DNA of 64,000 nt, taken from contig OZ231126.1 in NCBI GenBank assembly GCA_965153355.1, positions 94,736,001 to 94,800,000 of the forward strand, read 5' to 3'. The DNA comes from Flaccisagitta enflata. Taxonomy: Eukaryota; Chaetognatha; Sagittoidea; Aphragmophora. Position 1 is the stretch's first letter. Each line of letters opens with the position of its first letter. Made by a program: the position numbers and the translations under genes. Shown in pieces: positions 34,593-44,929 of the stretch. The notes beneath the pieces were generated by a model. That model did not search any database and was not told where the DNA came from. It saw only the letters and a list, made by a program, of their open reading frames with translations.

Positions 34593-37119
34593 CAGGTATT
34601 ACATCCTCGAATTAGGTGTTGTTTATAAACGCCAAATAAACGCTGTTTATAAACAATGCTATACAACTGTTTATAAACATTAAAAATACAAGTCAAATAA
34701 ACAAAAATTGTTTAAATGGCAGTAAAAAACGCTGTTTATGAACGACTTTTTATCACTGTTTATGAACAAAGGAAAATAAGAAATTCTTTGACCTGATCAG
34801 TACAAACTGAAAATGACAACACTAGAAAAATATCTATTAGAAAAGTTGAAATTGTTTATGAGATCAAATTTATGGTACCGAATAAACAAATTTGTTTATG
34901 AGATTCATTTTTTTGTGTATATAAACACAAAAACTTTTAAAGGAGTGTAAATGTTTATGAAAACAAATTTATGGTCCCAAATAAACAATTTTTTGTTTAT
35001 TTGGAAAGGAAATTGGGAGCAAATAAACAATTTTGCAGCAGGAGGAAAAAGAGGATTAGGAGGAGAAAAAAATATTATCAGTACTTTTGTTTATTCTTTT
35101 GGTGTTTATCAACAGAAAATATCTGGCGTTTATAAATACCTAATTTTTGTTGTTTATAAACATCAATATCATTGTGTTTATAAACAATCAATTATGGGCT
35201 CTTTTTAACAATTTTTGGGGTCAAATAAATTAGAAACAACCTTCAAAATTTTGACTTTTCTAATAAAACATTTTCTAGTGTGGATATTTTCAGTTTGTAC
35301 TGATCAGGTCAAAAATTTCTTATTTTCCTTCGTTCATAATCAGTGATATAAAGTCGTTTATAAACAGCGTTTTTTACTGCCATTTAAACAATTTTTGTTT
35401 ATTTGACTTGCATTTATAATGTTTATAAACAGTCATATAGCATTGTTTATAAACGGCGTTTATTTGGCGTTTATAAACACCCCTAATATCGAATACGTAA
35501 TATCTCAGAAGTTTTTGAGTTTATAAACCCCTAAACATCTGATTGAGTGTAAACGTTTATGAAAACAAATTTATGGTGCCAAATAAACGATTTTTTGCTT
35601 ATTTGGAAAGGAAATTGGGAGCAAATAAACAATGTTGGATGAGGAGGAGGAGGAGGGGGAGGAGGAGGAGAGAAATATAAAAATCTGTTTATGAGATCAA
35701 ATTTATGGTACCAATAAACAAATTCGTTTATGAGATTCATATTTTTGGTATTTATAAACACAAAAACTTCTGATTGAGTGTAAACGTTTATGAAAACAAA
35801 TTTATGGTGCCAAATAAACGATTTTTTGTTTATTTGGAAAGGAAATTGGGAGCAAATAAATGATTTTGGATAAGGAGGAGGAGGAGGGGGAGGAGGAGGA
35901 GAGAAATATAAAAATCTGTTTATGAGATCAAATTTATGGTACCAAATAAACTAATTTGTTTATGAGATTCATATTTTTGGTGTTTATGAACAGAAACACT
36001 TCTGATTGAGTGTAAACGTTTATGAAAACAAATTTATGGTGCCAAATAAACGATTTTTTGTTCATTTGGAAAGGAAATTGGGTGCAAATAAACAATTTTG
36101 GATAAGGAGGAGGAGGAGGGGGAGGAGGAGGAGAGAAATATAAAAATCTGTTTATGAGATCAAATTTATGGTACCAAATAAACAAATTTGTTTATGAGAT
36201 TTATATTTTTGGTGTTTATAAACACAAAAACTTCTGATTGAGTGTAAACGTTTATGAAAACAAATTTATGGTGCCAAATAAACAATTTTTGTTTATTTGG
36301 ATCGAAAATTGGGAGCAAATAAACAATTTTGGATGAGGAGGAGGAGGAGGGGGAGGAGGAGGAGAGAAAAATAAAAATCTGTTTATGAGATCAAATTTAT
36401 GGCACCAAATAAACAAATTCGTTTATGAGATTCATATTTTTGGTGTTTATAAACACAAAAAGTTCTAAAAGAGTGTAAACGTTTATGAAAACAAATTTAT
36501 AGTGCCAAATAAACGATTTTTGTTTATTTGCAAATGAAATTGAGAGCAAATAAACATTTGTTTTTATACAAAGGAAATTGGGGGCAAATAAACAATTTAT
36601 GAATGAGGAGGAGGAGGAGGAGGATGAGGAGGAGGAGGGAAATATAGAGTTATGCAATTTTTGTGGTTATAGGGGGTCTAAGGGGGAAATATACAATTTT
36701 TTTTTATTTTTTGGTGTTTATCAATACAAAAAATTTAACGTTTACAAACACTTAATTTTTGTTGTTTATAAACAACAATATTATTGTGTTTATAAACGAT
36801 AAATTATGGGCTCTTTTTAACGATTTTTGGGGTCAAAAAAATCAGTAGCAACCTTCAAAATTTTGATTTTTCTAATAGAACATTTTCTAGTGTAGACATT
36901 TTCAGTTTGTACTGATCAGGTCAAACAATTTCTTATTTTCCTTCATTCATAAACAGTGATATATAGTCGTTTACAAACAACGTTTTTTACTGCCATTTAA
37001 ACAATTTTTGTTTATTTGACTTGCATTTTTAATGTTTATAAACAGTTGTATAGCATTGTTTATAAACGGCGTTTATTTGGCGTTTATAAACACCCCTGAT
37101 ATCGAGCACGTAATACCTG
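34593..37119. mobile_element. Foldback element B, built on the palindrome GTTTATAAAC
   Basis: The left end CAGGTATTACATCCTCGAAT is inverted at the right end (ATCGAGCACGTAATACCTG to 37119); inverted similarity extends about 240 bp. A second right-type end lies at 35190-35515, so 34593-35515 is by itself a complete element of about 0.92 kb, and the rest looks like a partial second copy. GTTTATAAAC and variants (GTTTATGAAC, GTTTATTTGG) punctuate the whole element. It has no credible protein; frames here are translations of tandem units, and the proline runs come from GGA repeats. Confidence 0.88.
35541..36466 (+). repeat. 231-bp tandem repeat in foldback B
   Basis: The unit starts GATTGAGTGTAAACGTTTAT at 35541, 35771, 36003 and 36233, with a variant at 36465 and an earlier relative at 34940. 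Each unit includes a GGAGGAGGAGG purine block and GAGATCAAATTTATGG. Units are nearly identical, which suggests recent expansion. Confidence 0.92.
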
Positions 37120-38225
37120 GAGAATGGATGGGCACACTCTCTTAAAGAGTCGCTTTGCAAGCAACTTAAACATGAAAAAATGAATAATGATATTGTACAT
37201 CTCAAAGCAGACACTCTTCTTATTATTACATCAGTTTTGCAATCAAATCTAAAAAATGTTGCTAAAATGTGTCTTTCATGATCATATCTGAGAGTGGTAT
37301 GAAAAGGATTCCAAAGGTGAGTGGTATGCAACCTAGCATCATAACCCAAATGGATAATCACATGTCAGGTTGCACATTTTAGAATGGTTCATAATAGGAA
37401 ATTTTACAATGATGCAAAATTGGCCAAAATTGTGATTTCTAAGCATAACAGCCCCTGCCCACCTACAAGACATCCCCAGCCCACCTGCATTACTGCCCCT
37501 GCCCACCCACTGACTGCCCCTAACAACATACTTGCCAGAAACATGTAACATAAATTTGTGAACAGATGATATCACAATATAACTTGAATTACTTAAAACT
37601 GGCAAAAATCATCATTTTGCAGTAATTCTGGAGGGTCGATACACATAAAAATTCCTGTATCACATCCCAAATGGGTAATCACATGTCAGGTTACACATTT
37701 TAGAATGTGTTTCAGTAGTTTCCATCATTTTTTAACACATTTGGAAGGCAAAACACGCTTAAAATAGCAAAAAAGTCGCTTTTTCTGGGTTTTGAAGCCC
37801 TGGGGGCAGGGGGGGTGGAGGGCTAGGCTGAAACTGTTCCAAAGGTCCTGAAACTTGGTATTCCATCTATTCTCATCATGTTAGCACATATTCTTCACCT
37901 GCAGCTTGATCCGTTGACTAAGGTGCATTTTCCCCACCCCTAGTGTATAATTGGTAAACTTGAGTACAACGTACAAAAATATCAAATGATAGATTAACAT
38001 TGTCCTTGTACTATCTTTGTGCAATCGTGTTTCATGATATGGACATTATATCAATCAATCAATCAATCAGTCTCTGGAGTGAATATTTTGTTCCTCTCAC
38101 CTTATTTTCCAAAATGTTTTCTACTGTTTTTCCCACCAGCGATGAAGCTCCTTAAAATCTGCTTCTTGTCAGGTACAACATACACAATTACACTTGCACA
38201 GAGACTAAGACTCAGACATAGATAG
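37120..38225. repeat. Mostly unique stretch with a short duplication
   Basis: AATCACATGTCAGGTT.CACA, TTTTAGAATG occurs at 37352-37388 and again at 37676-37710. An ATCA run lies at 38043-38068. No gene is supported; the 110-residue minus frame at 37029-37361 begins in the downstream DNA and ends in the foldback. Confidence 0.5.
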
Positions 38226-38300
38226 TCAAAGAGAGATCCAGATAGACAGACAGACAGACAGACATAAACAGATATACCTAGACAGATAGACAGAAAGACA
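38226..38300 (+). repeat. (GACA)n microsatellite
   Basis: Imperfect GACA/GATA tetranucleotides. Confidence 0.85.
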
Positions 38301-38585
38301 GTGGTGGTGAGAAAGAGACGCATCAGCAGTTAAAGTGACAAGAACAGAGATTCTCTGTCAGTCTGTTAGAGACTGCTCAGTAGAGTGGCTGACAGCTGAC
38401 AAACAGACGGAAAAGGGATTCATGGTCAGGTGGTGAAACAGCTTTTTTTGGCAAACAAGGGGTATTGAATTATGCTCATGTCATTGGAAACTACTTCTGG
38501 ATGGTCTAGATTTGTTAAGTTTTGGAAGCCCTTTAAGATGCTCATGGTTTTCAAATAAAAAGTACGTTTTTTTTCTGCCACGGTT

Positions 38586-39688
38586 CAGGGAATCTAAGCG
38601 AATAAAAACCGCTTGAAAAAAACCGGTTTTTATTGCCGGTTTTTATTGGTTCTTTTCAAAGAAATTTTGAAAAAAACCGACGAAAGTGGTTTTTTTCAAA
38701 ATTTTGACCCGAAAGAAGTTAAAAGCTGTAATTCTAACCCTTTTAAAAAACTTTACAGAACATTCAGAGTGATATATTTTATCTTCAAGTCATCAACTTC
38801 TTGTTTCTTCATATCAAAATTATATGACAAGTGGAACAATATCCCTCACTATACCCAAACTGAGAAATATGGCCTATGGAAGAAGGCCTCACTGACCAGT
38901 TACTACATGCATCACTCCTAGTTTTCCATTTAGCAAAACTGACGTAGCAAACACCCATTCTGAGTCTGACCCAAAAGACTAGTTCTTACCAAATACAGAT
39001 AAGGGCAAATGATTGTTACCTGTTTAACCAAAATTCAACAAATCACCCGAGGGTTACATGGTTTTGCAAAGCTTCAGTTCTTATTCTATCTCACTGAGTT
39101 AACTAGAAGTATGCTTTTCATCAATTTCATGTAAATCATGCTAAATATTGAAACATGTTAGTTTCATCTCGGGTTTTTCTCTACCCTCAGGTCAAGGTGA
39201 AGTGATATTGACATTTATTCATTTTCACTTTTAGCAATGACACTAGCATGATTAACATCACATGCGCAACTGTGATTGATATAATTTTTTTTTGAATTGG
39301 TTTTGTATTCATCAAAACTGGAGAAATATCTTAGATCCATATGAATCATTGAAGTTGAGATCTTGGAAATCAACTACTTATGATGTTCTTCATGTCCAAT
39401 CACTACTAGAAAAATAAGTTCAGTTTCCATGAGCAATAATGTCTGTATTAAATAGGCTCAATACCCTCAATGTCTTACAAACTCTTTAACTTCATAGCAA
39501 TCTTTTTAGAATGCTTCAAAATAGTATACACCTGTAGAGTATGGTTTGAAAAGGTCATTTGTAAGTAATGCGGTATTAAATTTTGAAAAAAACCGAGCTT
39601 TGAAAAAAACCCTGATAAAAACCGTTTTTTTTAAATAAACCGGTTTTTTTTTGTTTTTTTCAAAAATTTGGTTTTTTTACATTCCCTG
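38586..39688. mobile_element. hAT-type transposon, non-autonomous, with 8-bp target duplication
   Basis: The left end CAGGGAATCTAAGCG and right end (on the minus strand) CAGGGAATGTAAAAAAACC are terminal inverted repeats. The interior near both ends is rich in AAAAAACCGG words. The exact 8-bp direct repeat CCACGGTT flanks it at 38578-38585 and 39689-39696. CAGGG ends plus an 8-bp duplication are diagnostic of hAT elements. There is no transposase; a 102-residue frame at 38613-38921 is not recognisable. Confidence 0.93.
38815..38985 (+). repeat. Dispersed repeat fragment inside the hAT element
   Basis: It matches 10437-10565 in order and orientation (GTGGAACAATATCCCTC, then TTTAGCAAAACTGACGTAGC, then CATTCTGAGTCTGACC). 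It indicates either a related element at 10.4 kb or a shared captured sequence. Confidence 0.6.
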
Positions 39689-39696
39689 CCACGGTT

Positions 39697-40070
39697 ATGC
39701 CAGTTGACCAAATGGGAGTAAAAACGTAGTCGCCGGTGGCAATTTCATCCGCCGGGTCGCCAAACTCAAGCTCAAGGCGCGTGAATCTGCCGGTTAACAT
39801 CGCGACTGCTGTCACCGGAAGCAACGGCCGGTAGACATAGCGGGAGGATGTGACCGGGAGACGGGGCCGGAGGACACGGCCGGAAGGCGTTGCCAGGTGA
39901 CGCGGGCGGAGGATGCGGCCGGGTGACGCGGGCGGAGGATGCGGCCGGGTGATGCGGCCGGTAGTCGTAACTGAATGGCTTGGCCCAAGAAGGCGGCCAG
40001 AAATGGAATTCTTGGTCAACATCTTGACTTTCAAGATTCAGCCGGTTGCTCTCGGCTAACCTTCAGTCTG
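39697..40070. repeat. GC-rich stretch with ~19-bp minisatellite
   Basis: GGAGGATGCGGCCGGGTGAC-type units repeat at about 39840-39965. The minus frame 39660-40034 is largely their translation (RILRPR, RVLRPR) and runs into the hAT end, so it is not called a gene. Confidence 0.6.
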
Positions 40071-40204
40071 TAACCCCTGGAAATGGTATGGGCAAAGACG
40101 GGCGCCATCGAGAAAGACTATAGAGGCGGATATAAGCGGATGCCCTTTTGTCGCCACCACCACTATCTTTTAGGATCTCCCTTTTTTTCTTCGAGAGCTA
40201 TGGT

Positions 40205-40660
40205 TTTTGTGCAGCGGCCCCAAAGGGGCCGATGACTTATTATTTCACACATGGAGAAATTTCTCCTCCTTCTTCCTCTCCTCCTCCTCCTCCTTTGTAC
40301 CCTCTATCCCCCCATTCGCCTTCAAGACCAAATCCCTCCCTCAAGGCCCAAATTCCAGTCTTGAGGCCCATATCCCAGTCTCAAATTCCAGCATTGAGGC
40401 CCAAATCCCAACATTGAGGCCCAAATCCCAACATTTAGGCCCAAATCCCAGCCTCAAGGCCCAAATCCCAGCCTCAAGGCTAAATTCCCAGCATTGGGGC
40501 CCAAATCCCCGCCTTGATGCCCGAATCCCAGCCTTGAGACCCATATCCCAGCTTCAAGGCCCAAATCCCAGCCTTGAGGCCCATATCCCGGCCTCAAAGC
40601 CCAAATCCCAGCCTTGAAACCCAAATCCAAGCCTTGAAGCTCAAGTTCCAGCACAAAACC
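40205..40660 (+). mobile_element. Third minisatellite-bearing element, partial
   Basis: It begins GCAGCGGCCCCAAAGGGGCC, GATGACTTATTATTTCACAC, matching the left end at 1750-1789. It continues with about 330 bp of 21-bp CCCAAATCCCAGCCTTGAGG units. The matching right end is not seen, so it is truncated. Confidence 0.65.
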
Positions 40661-41300
40661 TTCACTTCGGCTTTCAGGCTTCCGATGATTTGATGTCTTC
40701 TTCCATGCTTTTAACGTCAAACACATCGCCAAGCACATCTTGATGTCCAACTTCAGTTTTTTGTTCTTCATGTTTGATACTAACGTAACTGAAAGAGTCG
40801 CTTTGGTAAGGAAGGACGTACACATTCGTACACACTTCCTGCACGCCAGAACTCAGAACGCAGAATGTGGAGGCAACTTAATGAAAGGACAAGTAACAGT
40901 GAATATTACTAAGTAACTTACAAAATGGTAAAATGACTAAAGAATTTATGATAATTCATAATAGCTACAATTTACAACAACTTAAAAGTCCATATATAGA
41001 TTACAGTCAACTGCAAAACTAACTAGTTAACTAGCCACTCTTTTTTAAGGTCCTTTCATTAAGTAGGAGAATGTTTGAGTTCTACCTACCTACCTTTTCC
41101 TTGATCTTAAAAACACGTAAGGCGTATATTCAAGGTAACTAGATGTTTAAAGTTAATCTGCCTAAAAAGAAAAATCTATAAATGAATGGATGAATGAATG
41201 AATGATTGAATGAATGAATAAATGGATTTCATCTCTTATCTTCTCTTTGTGGCGTCTGAGTCATGTACAGCAGTCATTTAAGCAAGAACAATTTCAGGAA
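40661..41300. other. Non-coding stretch, no gene seen
   Basis: AT-rich; a TGAATGAATGAA run lies at 41181-41220. Confidence 0.4.
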
Positions 41301-41309
41301 CCATTAGTG

Positions 41310-41850
41310 GATTTGCTTTGTGACTTGGTGGACATTCAGCTGATCAGGCAACTCCACGCCCCTTTCTAGCCATGGTAGGTAGGAAAAAATAAATCAGCAT
41401 TGTTACCTATTCTAGATTATTGTATCACACCAAATTTTCTAGTGGGTAAGTTATATCTGAATATATGCAATACGTTAGAATGGGTAAAAACGCCAAGGCA
41501 CTTTTTCCTACCTTCCTCAGCTAAGAAGGGGCGTGACTCACAAGTTAGCCATTCAGTATAGAAGGACATCAGATGGATATTGGACATTCACCTGATTGGG
41601 AAACTCAAAAGTTACCCCTCAACCACTTTACTGAAGGACAAGCATTCAAAAGCACTCAAGCAGGTAGAGTGGTGGACATTCACCTGTTCGGGTAACCCCT
41701 GTCCCTTGGTTAGCCCTTGGTTCCCTGTGACTTTTGTTTTTCCCTAGAAGGTCAAAACAGTCATAAGCACACAATCAAACAGATTAAGGATATTCACCTA
41801 ATTGGGTCACTCGAAAGTTACCCCTTAGCCACTGTACTTATTCTGAGATA
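41310..41850 (+). repeat. Diverged ~110-bp repeat
   Basis: The phrase GGACATTCACCTGATTGGG with AACTC...TTACCCCTTAGCCA recurs near 41328, 41580, 41672 and 41788. It abuts the truncated end of the gag-pol element. Confidence 0.6.
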
Positions 41851-41856
41851 ACTATT

Positions 41857-43305
41857 CTATTTTTCAACAATAAATTGTTGAACCATTCTTTTTCCAGCGT
41901 CATACCTCTTTGCATCATTGTGTGCTTGGATAGTCATTTTTCCCTTGCTGTTTGTAAATGAAGAGATTCGCTTTCTCCAGCGCCAAAACACTACATGAAG
42001 TATTAGATGCATCATTAATTTCAAACCACACATCCCCTGATTTCCTGTAACATCGTGTTTGCTGAAGGCTTTAGCATGCTTGTTTTCAACAAGATGTATG
42101 ATACAATCGACGTACTGACGCGCATCCTCAGCCACCTTGAAATAGTCAACCTCCAATAGTTTCGCGTCAGGAGGGATTTCTTCACTAGGAGGCTCGCTTT
42201 CTGCAGAGCCCTCTGGGAAGGAGGATGCGCCCATGTCAAAGCGGACAGTGTGCTCAGTGTGAGAGTCAGGCTGGCAGCTGGACTGCTCAGTACCACCTTT
42301 CTCCTTTTTGTGGTCGACTGGTTGACCGTAGAGGGGGCCTTCACGGTACAAGCAGAACATATTGGTGCGTTTGGACACGGCATCGAATTTGGCTTCGCTA
42401 ACAAAGTCTGCATATCCGATTACTTGTCCTGCTTCGATCTTAACGGGATTGCCAGTCGAGTTGATGAATTCTGTCATAAACCTGTTGCCATCCATTTTAG
42501 CGCATGACCTAGCAGCCCAAAATGACGGTTCACTTTCAAAGGGTTCAGTCACTACGGACGGCTTGACTTTGCCTAAGGAATGACCATCCAGGATGAGTTC
42601 GACATTTGCGTGAACTTTAGAGAATGTTGGGAGAACCATGTCTTCAAACGCGCGGTAATAGCAACCCGAAAGCGAGAAGGCATATTCCATAAGTGGGACC
42701 GTGTGGCTTCTAGAACAGCTATCGGAGAAATGCCGCTTACCGTTGGCGGCGTCGAGCAACACGCTATACTTAGACATCCAGTCCCAACCAAGGATCAGAG
42801 GGTCCATGGGGCCTTCAATAACCTTGCAGGTTATCATCATTGGGACTCTTTTGATCACAAATTTGAGATTGACTTCGCCGATTGAAGGGACAGCCAATCC
42901 GTTGATGGTGGTTCCCTTGGACTTTGTAGGGACAAAGGACTGTTTCAGGTGGGGGTTTTTCCGAAAATAGTCCAACAACTTGCAGGAACCGGAGCAACCA
43001 GAGTCTCCAAGGACATTGAGATACCCGCGATTAAGCTTTACATGGAAGACGGCGAGCCATTTTGGTTTGGGATCGGGCATTGGAGGTTTGAGAGTTCGTT
43101 CGGAGGGAGAAGAGGGAGTTTTGGAGGGAATTTCAGTAGCGGGATTGGACATATCACAGTTATCAGATGAAGAATCAATGGGAGCATCTACACTATTATC
43201 TACACAATCATCGTTTTCGCCTTCATCATCAGTATCAATTAAGTCAGGGACATTGATGGTGCCGACTGTGGTATGTCCCGAGGCCACGTCAGGAGTTAGT
43301 TTTTT
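41857..43305 (-). pseudogene. Ty3-type retrotransposon pol fragment: aspartic protease, truncated before reverse transcriptase
   Basis: Open from the gag-pol junction to 41857 (476 codons from a GTG; it is really entered by frameshifting at 43299-43305). An acidic linker is followed by a retropepsin-like protease: catalytic DSG at residues 95-97 (LGDSGCSG) and the second conserved strand ILGWDW at 165-170. A spacer ending near AFSKHDVTGNQG follows, where Ty3-type elements normally pass into reverse transcriptase; here the sequence changes character and stops. RT, RNase H and integrase are missing, so the copy is dead. Protease cleavage of Gag-Pol is the family role. The frame itself is intact over the protease. 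Confidence 0.8.
43247..43305 (-). promoter_or_regulatory. Programmed -1 ribosomal frameshift signal at the gag-pol junction
   Basis: The heptamer A AAA AAC (43305-43299) is in the gag phase and is followed directly by the gag stop TAA (43298-43296). After an 8-nt spacer comes an H-type pseudoknot. Stem 1 is GACGTGG (43290-43284) with CCACAGTC (43271-43264), seven pairs and one bulged A. Stem 2 is GGGACAT (43279-43273) with ATGTCCC (43253-43247), seven pairs. Loops are CCTC, a single A, and ten nucleotides. Slippage by -1 joins gag to the protease frame. Heptamer, spacing and pseudoknot match the established rule for retroviral-type frameshifting; function is inferred. Confidence 0.8.
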
Positions 43306-44835
43306 GAATCACGATGGCCCTTTTCTGCGATGGCAGCGCAGAACCACTGGAGGTGAGGATCCTGAAGGCTGGCGAGACGATATGCTGTATCGTCCTGCCT
43401 GTTGGAAGAGCGGCCACGATTGTCGTTGCGATCACGGCTGTTGCGATCATCACGGCTGTTGCGATCATCCGTGCGACCACGGCGATCATGGCTATCGCAG
43501 CGGTCCTAACTATCACGCCGGTCCCGGTAAGAGTCTTTGTTGCCATGATATTCACGACTGTTGCAACTCTCACGGCGGTCACGGTCACGTCTGTCACGGC
43601 GGTCACGGCTGTCATGACGGTCACAGCTGTCACGACGGTCACGGCAGTCAAGACTATCGTGGCTGTCCCGGCGATTGCGGCTGTCGCGACAACTTCGGTC
43701 ATCACGGCTGTCACGCCGGTAGCGGCTGTCATCGCGGTATTCCCTCCATTCAGGAGTGAAGCTGCGGCGACCTCAACTGTAGTCCCAGCCATAGTCTGAG
43801 CGGCTGTCGTAATGACTATAACTGATGTCGCGATCATCGTAACGCTGGTGGCTTCTACCCCTGTTGTAGTTGTCACGGCGACGGTAGTCCCGAGAATTGG
43901 CGTCTCTACCACGGCTGGGGGATTGCCCTCTGTTTTCCAGGGAGGCAAGGGACCCTTCTGGACATCGGAGGACAGGTTGCTCATCTGAAGGGACATCTCC
44001 TGGAAGTTCATCTCGAGGCCTTTGAGTCAATCGCGGTTGCGGTTGTCAGACATTGCAGCACCGGAAAAAGCAACGGACTTCTCAGCGGCAGGGCCATCCT
44101 TCTCCTTGTCGGCCAAAGCCGTCTGGAGGCGGAGAGCGCACTTTTCTGCATTGTCGATGGTGAGCTTGTCCTCATCACAGCCAAGGTCAATTGCCTTGCG
44201 GAAGTTGTGCAGGAGGGCACCTCTGAACTTGTTGAAGAACTCGTCTTCCCAGTTGGCTGGCTTCTTGTGTTTCTTGACAGCGCTGCGGACCCTGGAGGCC
44301 AGAGCATGGAAGCTCTCCACTCTATCCCAAACCATGGGGTTTTGGCCGGCTCTCCAGCGATACTTCTCCTGAGGGTCAATGAGGAGTCCGATGAACTCTG
44401 CTTTGAGCTCCTCCCAGGTAGTCTTGGTGCAGTTTTTGTAGTTTTTGTAGGTCGCGGGCCCTAGAGTCCAGTTTGAGTGGAAGCCAGGTCTTCAAAAGGA
44501 AGAGTTTGCGGAGCGCGTCGGTAACCCCAGTAGCGACAACAAGAGCGCTCTCGTAGATTTCAAACCAGTCGGCCGGGTCATCAATTCCTGACCTGAAGTT
44601 TTCGCATGGAATGGAGGTGACGGTCTTCTCAGGGGGCAGCCATAGTTTGTGGCGTGGGCAGAAGGACTGGGCCTTGCGGAAGGACTAGGCCTTGCGGAAG
44701 GACTGGGTTCTTATTTCCGGGTTGAGTGTTACCTGCCAGATTTCGATTTTGGGAGGCAGCTGAAGCTGCAGCCGCAACTGCAGCGGATGCGGCGGTGGCG
44801 GCGGCAGAAGGCGAATGCGGCGGAGTGTTAACCAT
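43296..44835 (-). pseudogene. Retrotransposon gag-like gene (broken)
   Basis: It starts at ATG 44835-44833 with an Ala/Pro-rich N-terminus (MVNTPPHSP). A TGA at about 44629 is followed in frame by DPADWFEIYESALV, a capsid-like helical region. A frameshift near 44460 leads into 44335-44027 (WEDEFFNKFRGALL), then another stop and a shift. The C-terminal part is a long Arg/Asp/Ser-rich region (RDSRDD, RDRRDRRD repeats, about 43300-43900), likely for RNA binding, with in-frame stops at 43773-43775 and 43506-43508. The last residues (CAAIAEKGHRDSKN) resemble a CCHC zinc knuckle missing its second and fourth Cys. Gag would form the particle and bind RNA; this copy cannot. Confidence 0.7.
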
Positions 44836-44929
44836 TTTGATGTACAGTAAAGACGGAAAATGAGAAATCAAACAAGTAAAACAGACGGGAAAACACTCTA
44901 AAATGCGCAAATGGAAGGCAGCCGTTCCA

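Noticed and set aside
35531-36657. Three similar 76-86 residue minus-strand proteins with proline or serine runs
   Set aside because: They are the 231-bp tandem unit of foldback B translated; the unit length suits one phase per copy and there is no sign of selection.
38019-38323. Possible tRNA or snRNA gene near the GACA repeat
   Set aside because: No cloverleaf, A/B boxes or conserved RNA sequence could be found; I found no tRNA or rRNA gene anywhere in the window.
39660-40034. 124-residue Arg/Pro-rich minus-strand protein
   Set aside because: Mostly translation of a GC-rich minisatellite, and it runs into the hAT terminal repeat.
42250-43759. Plus-strand frames opposite gag-pol (85-259 residues)
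   Set aside because: Shadows of the minus-strand element; the His/Gly/Cys-rich one is the complement of the Arg/Asp repeat.
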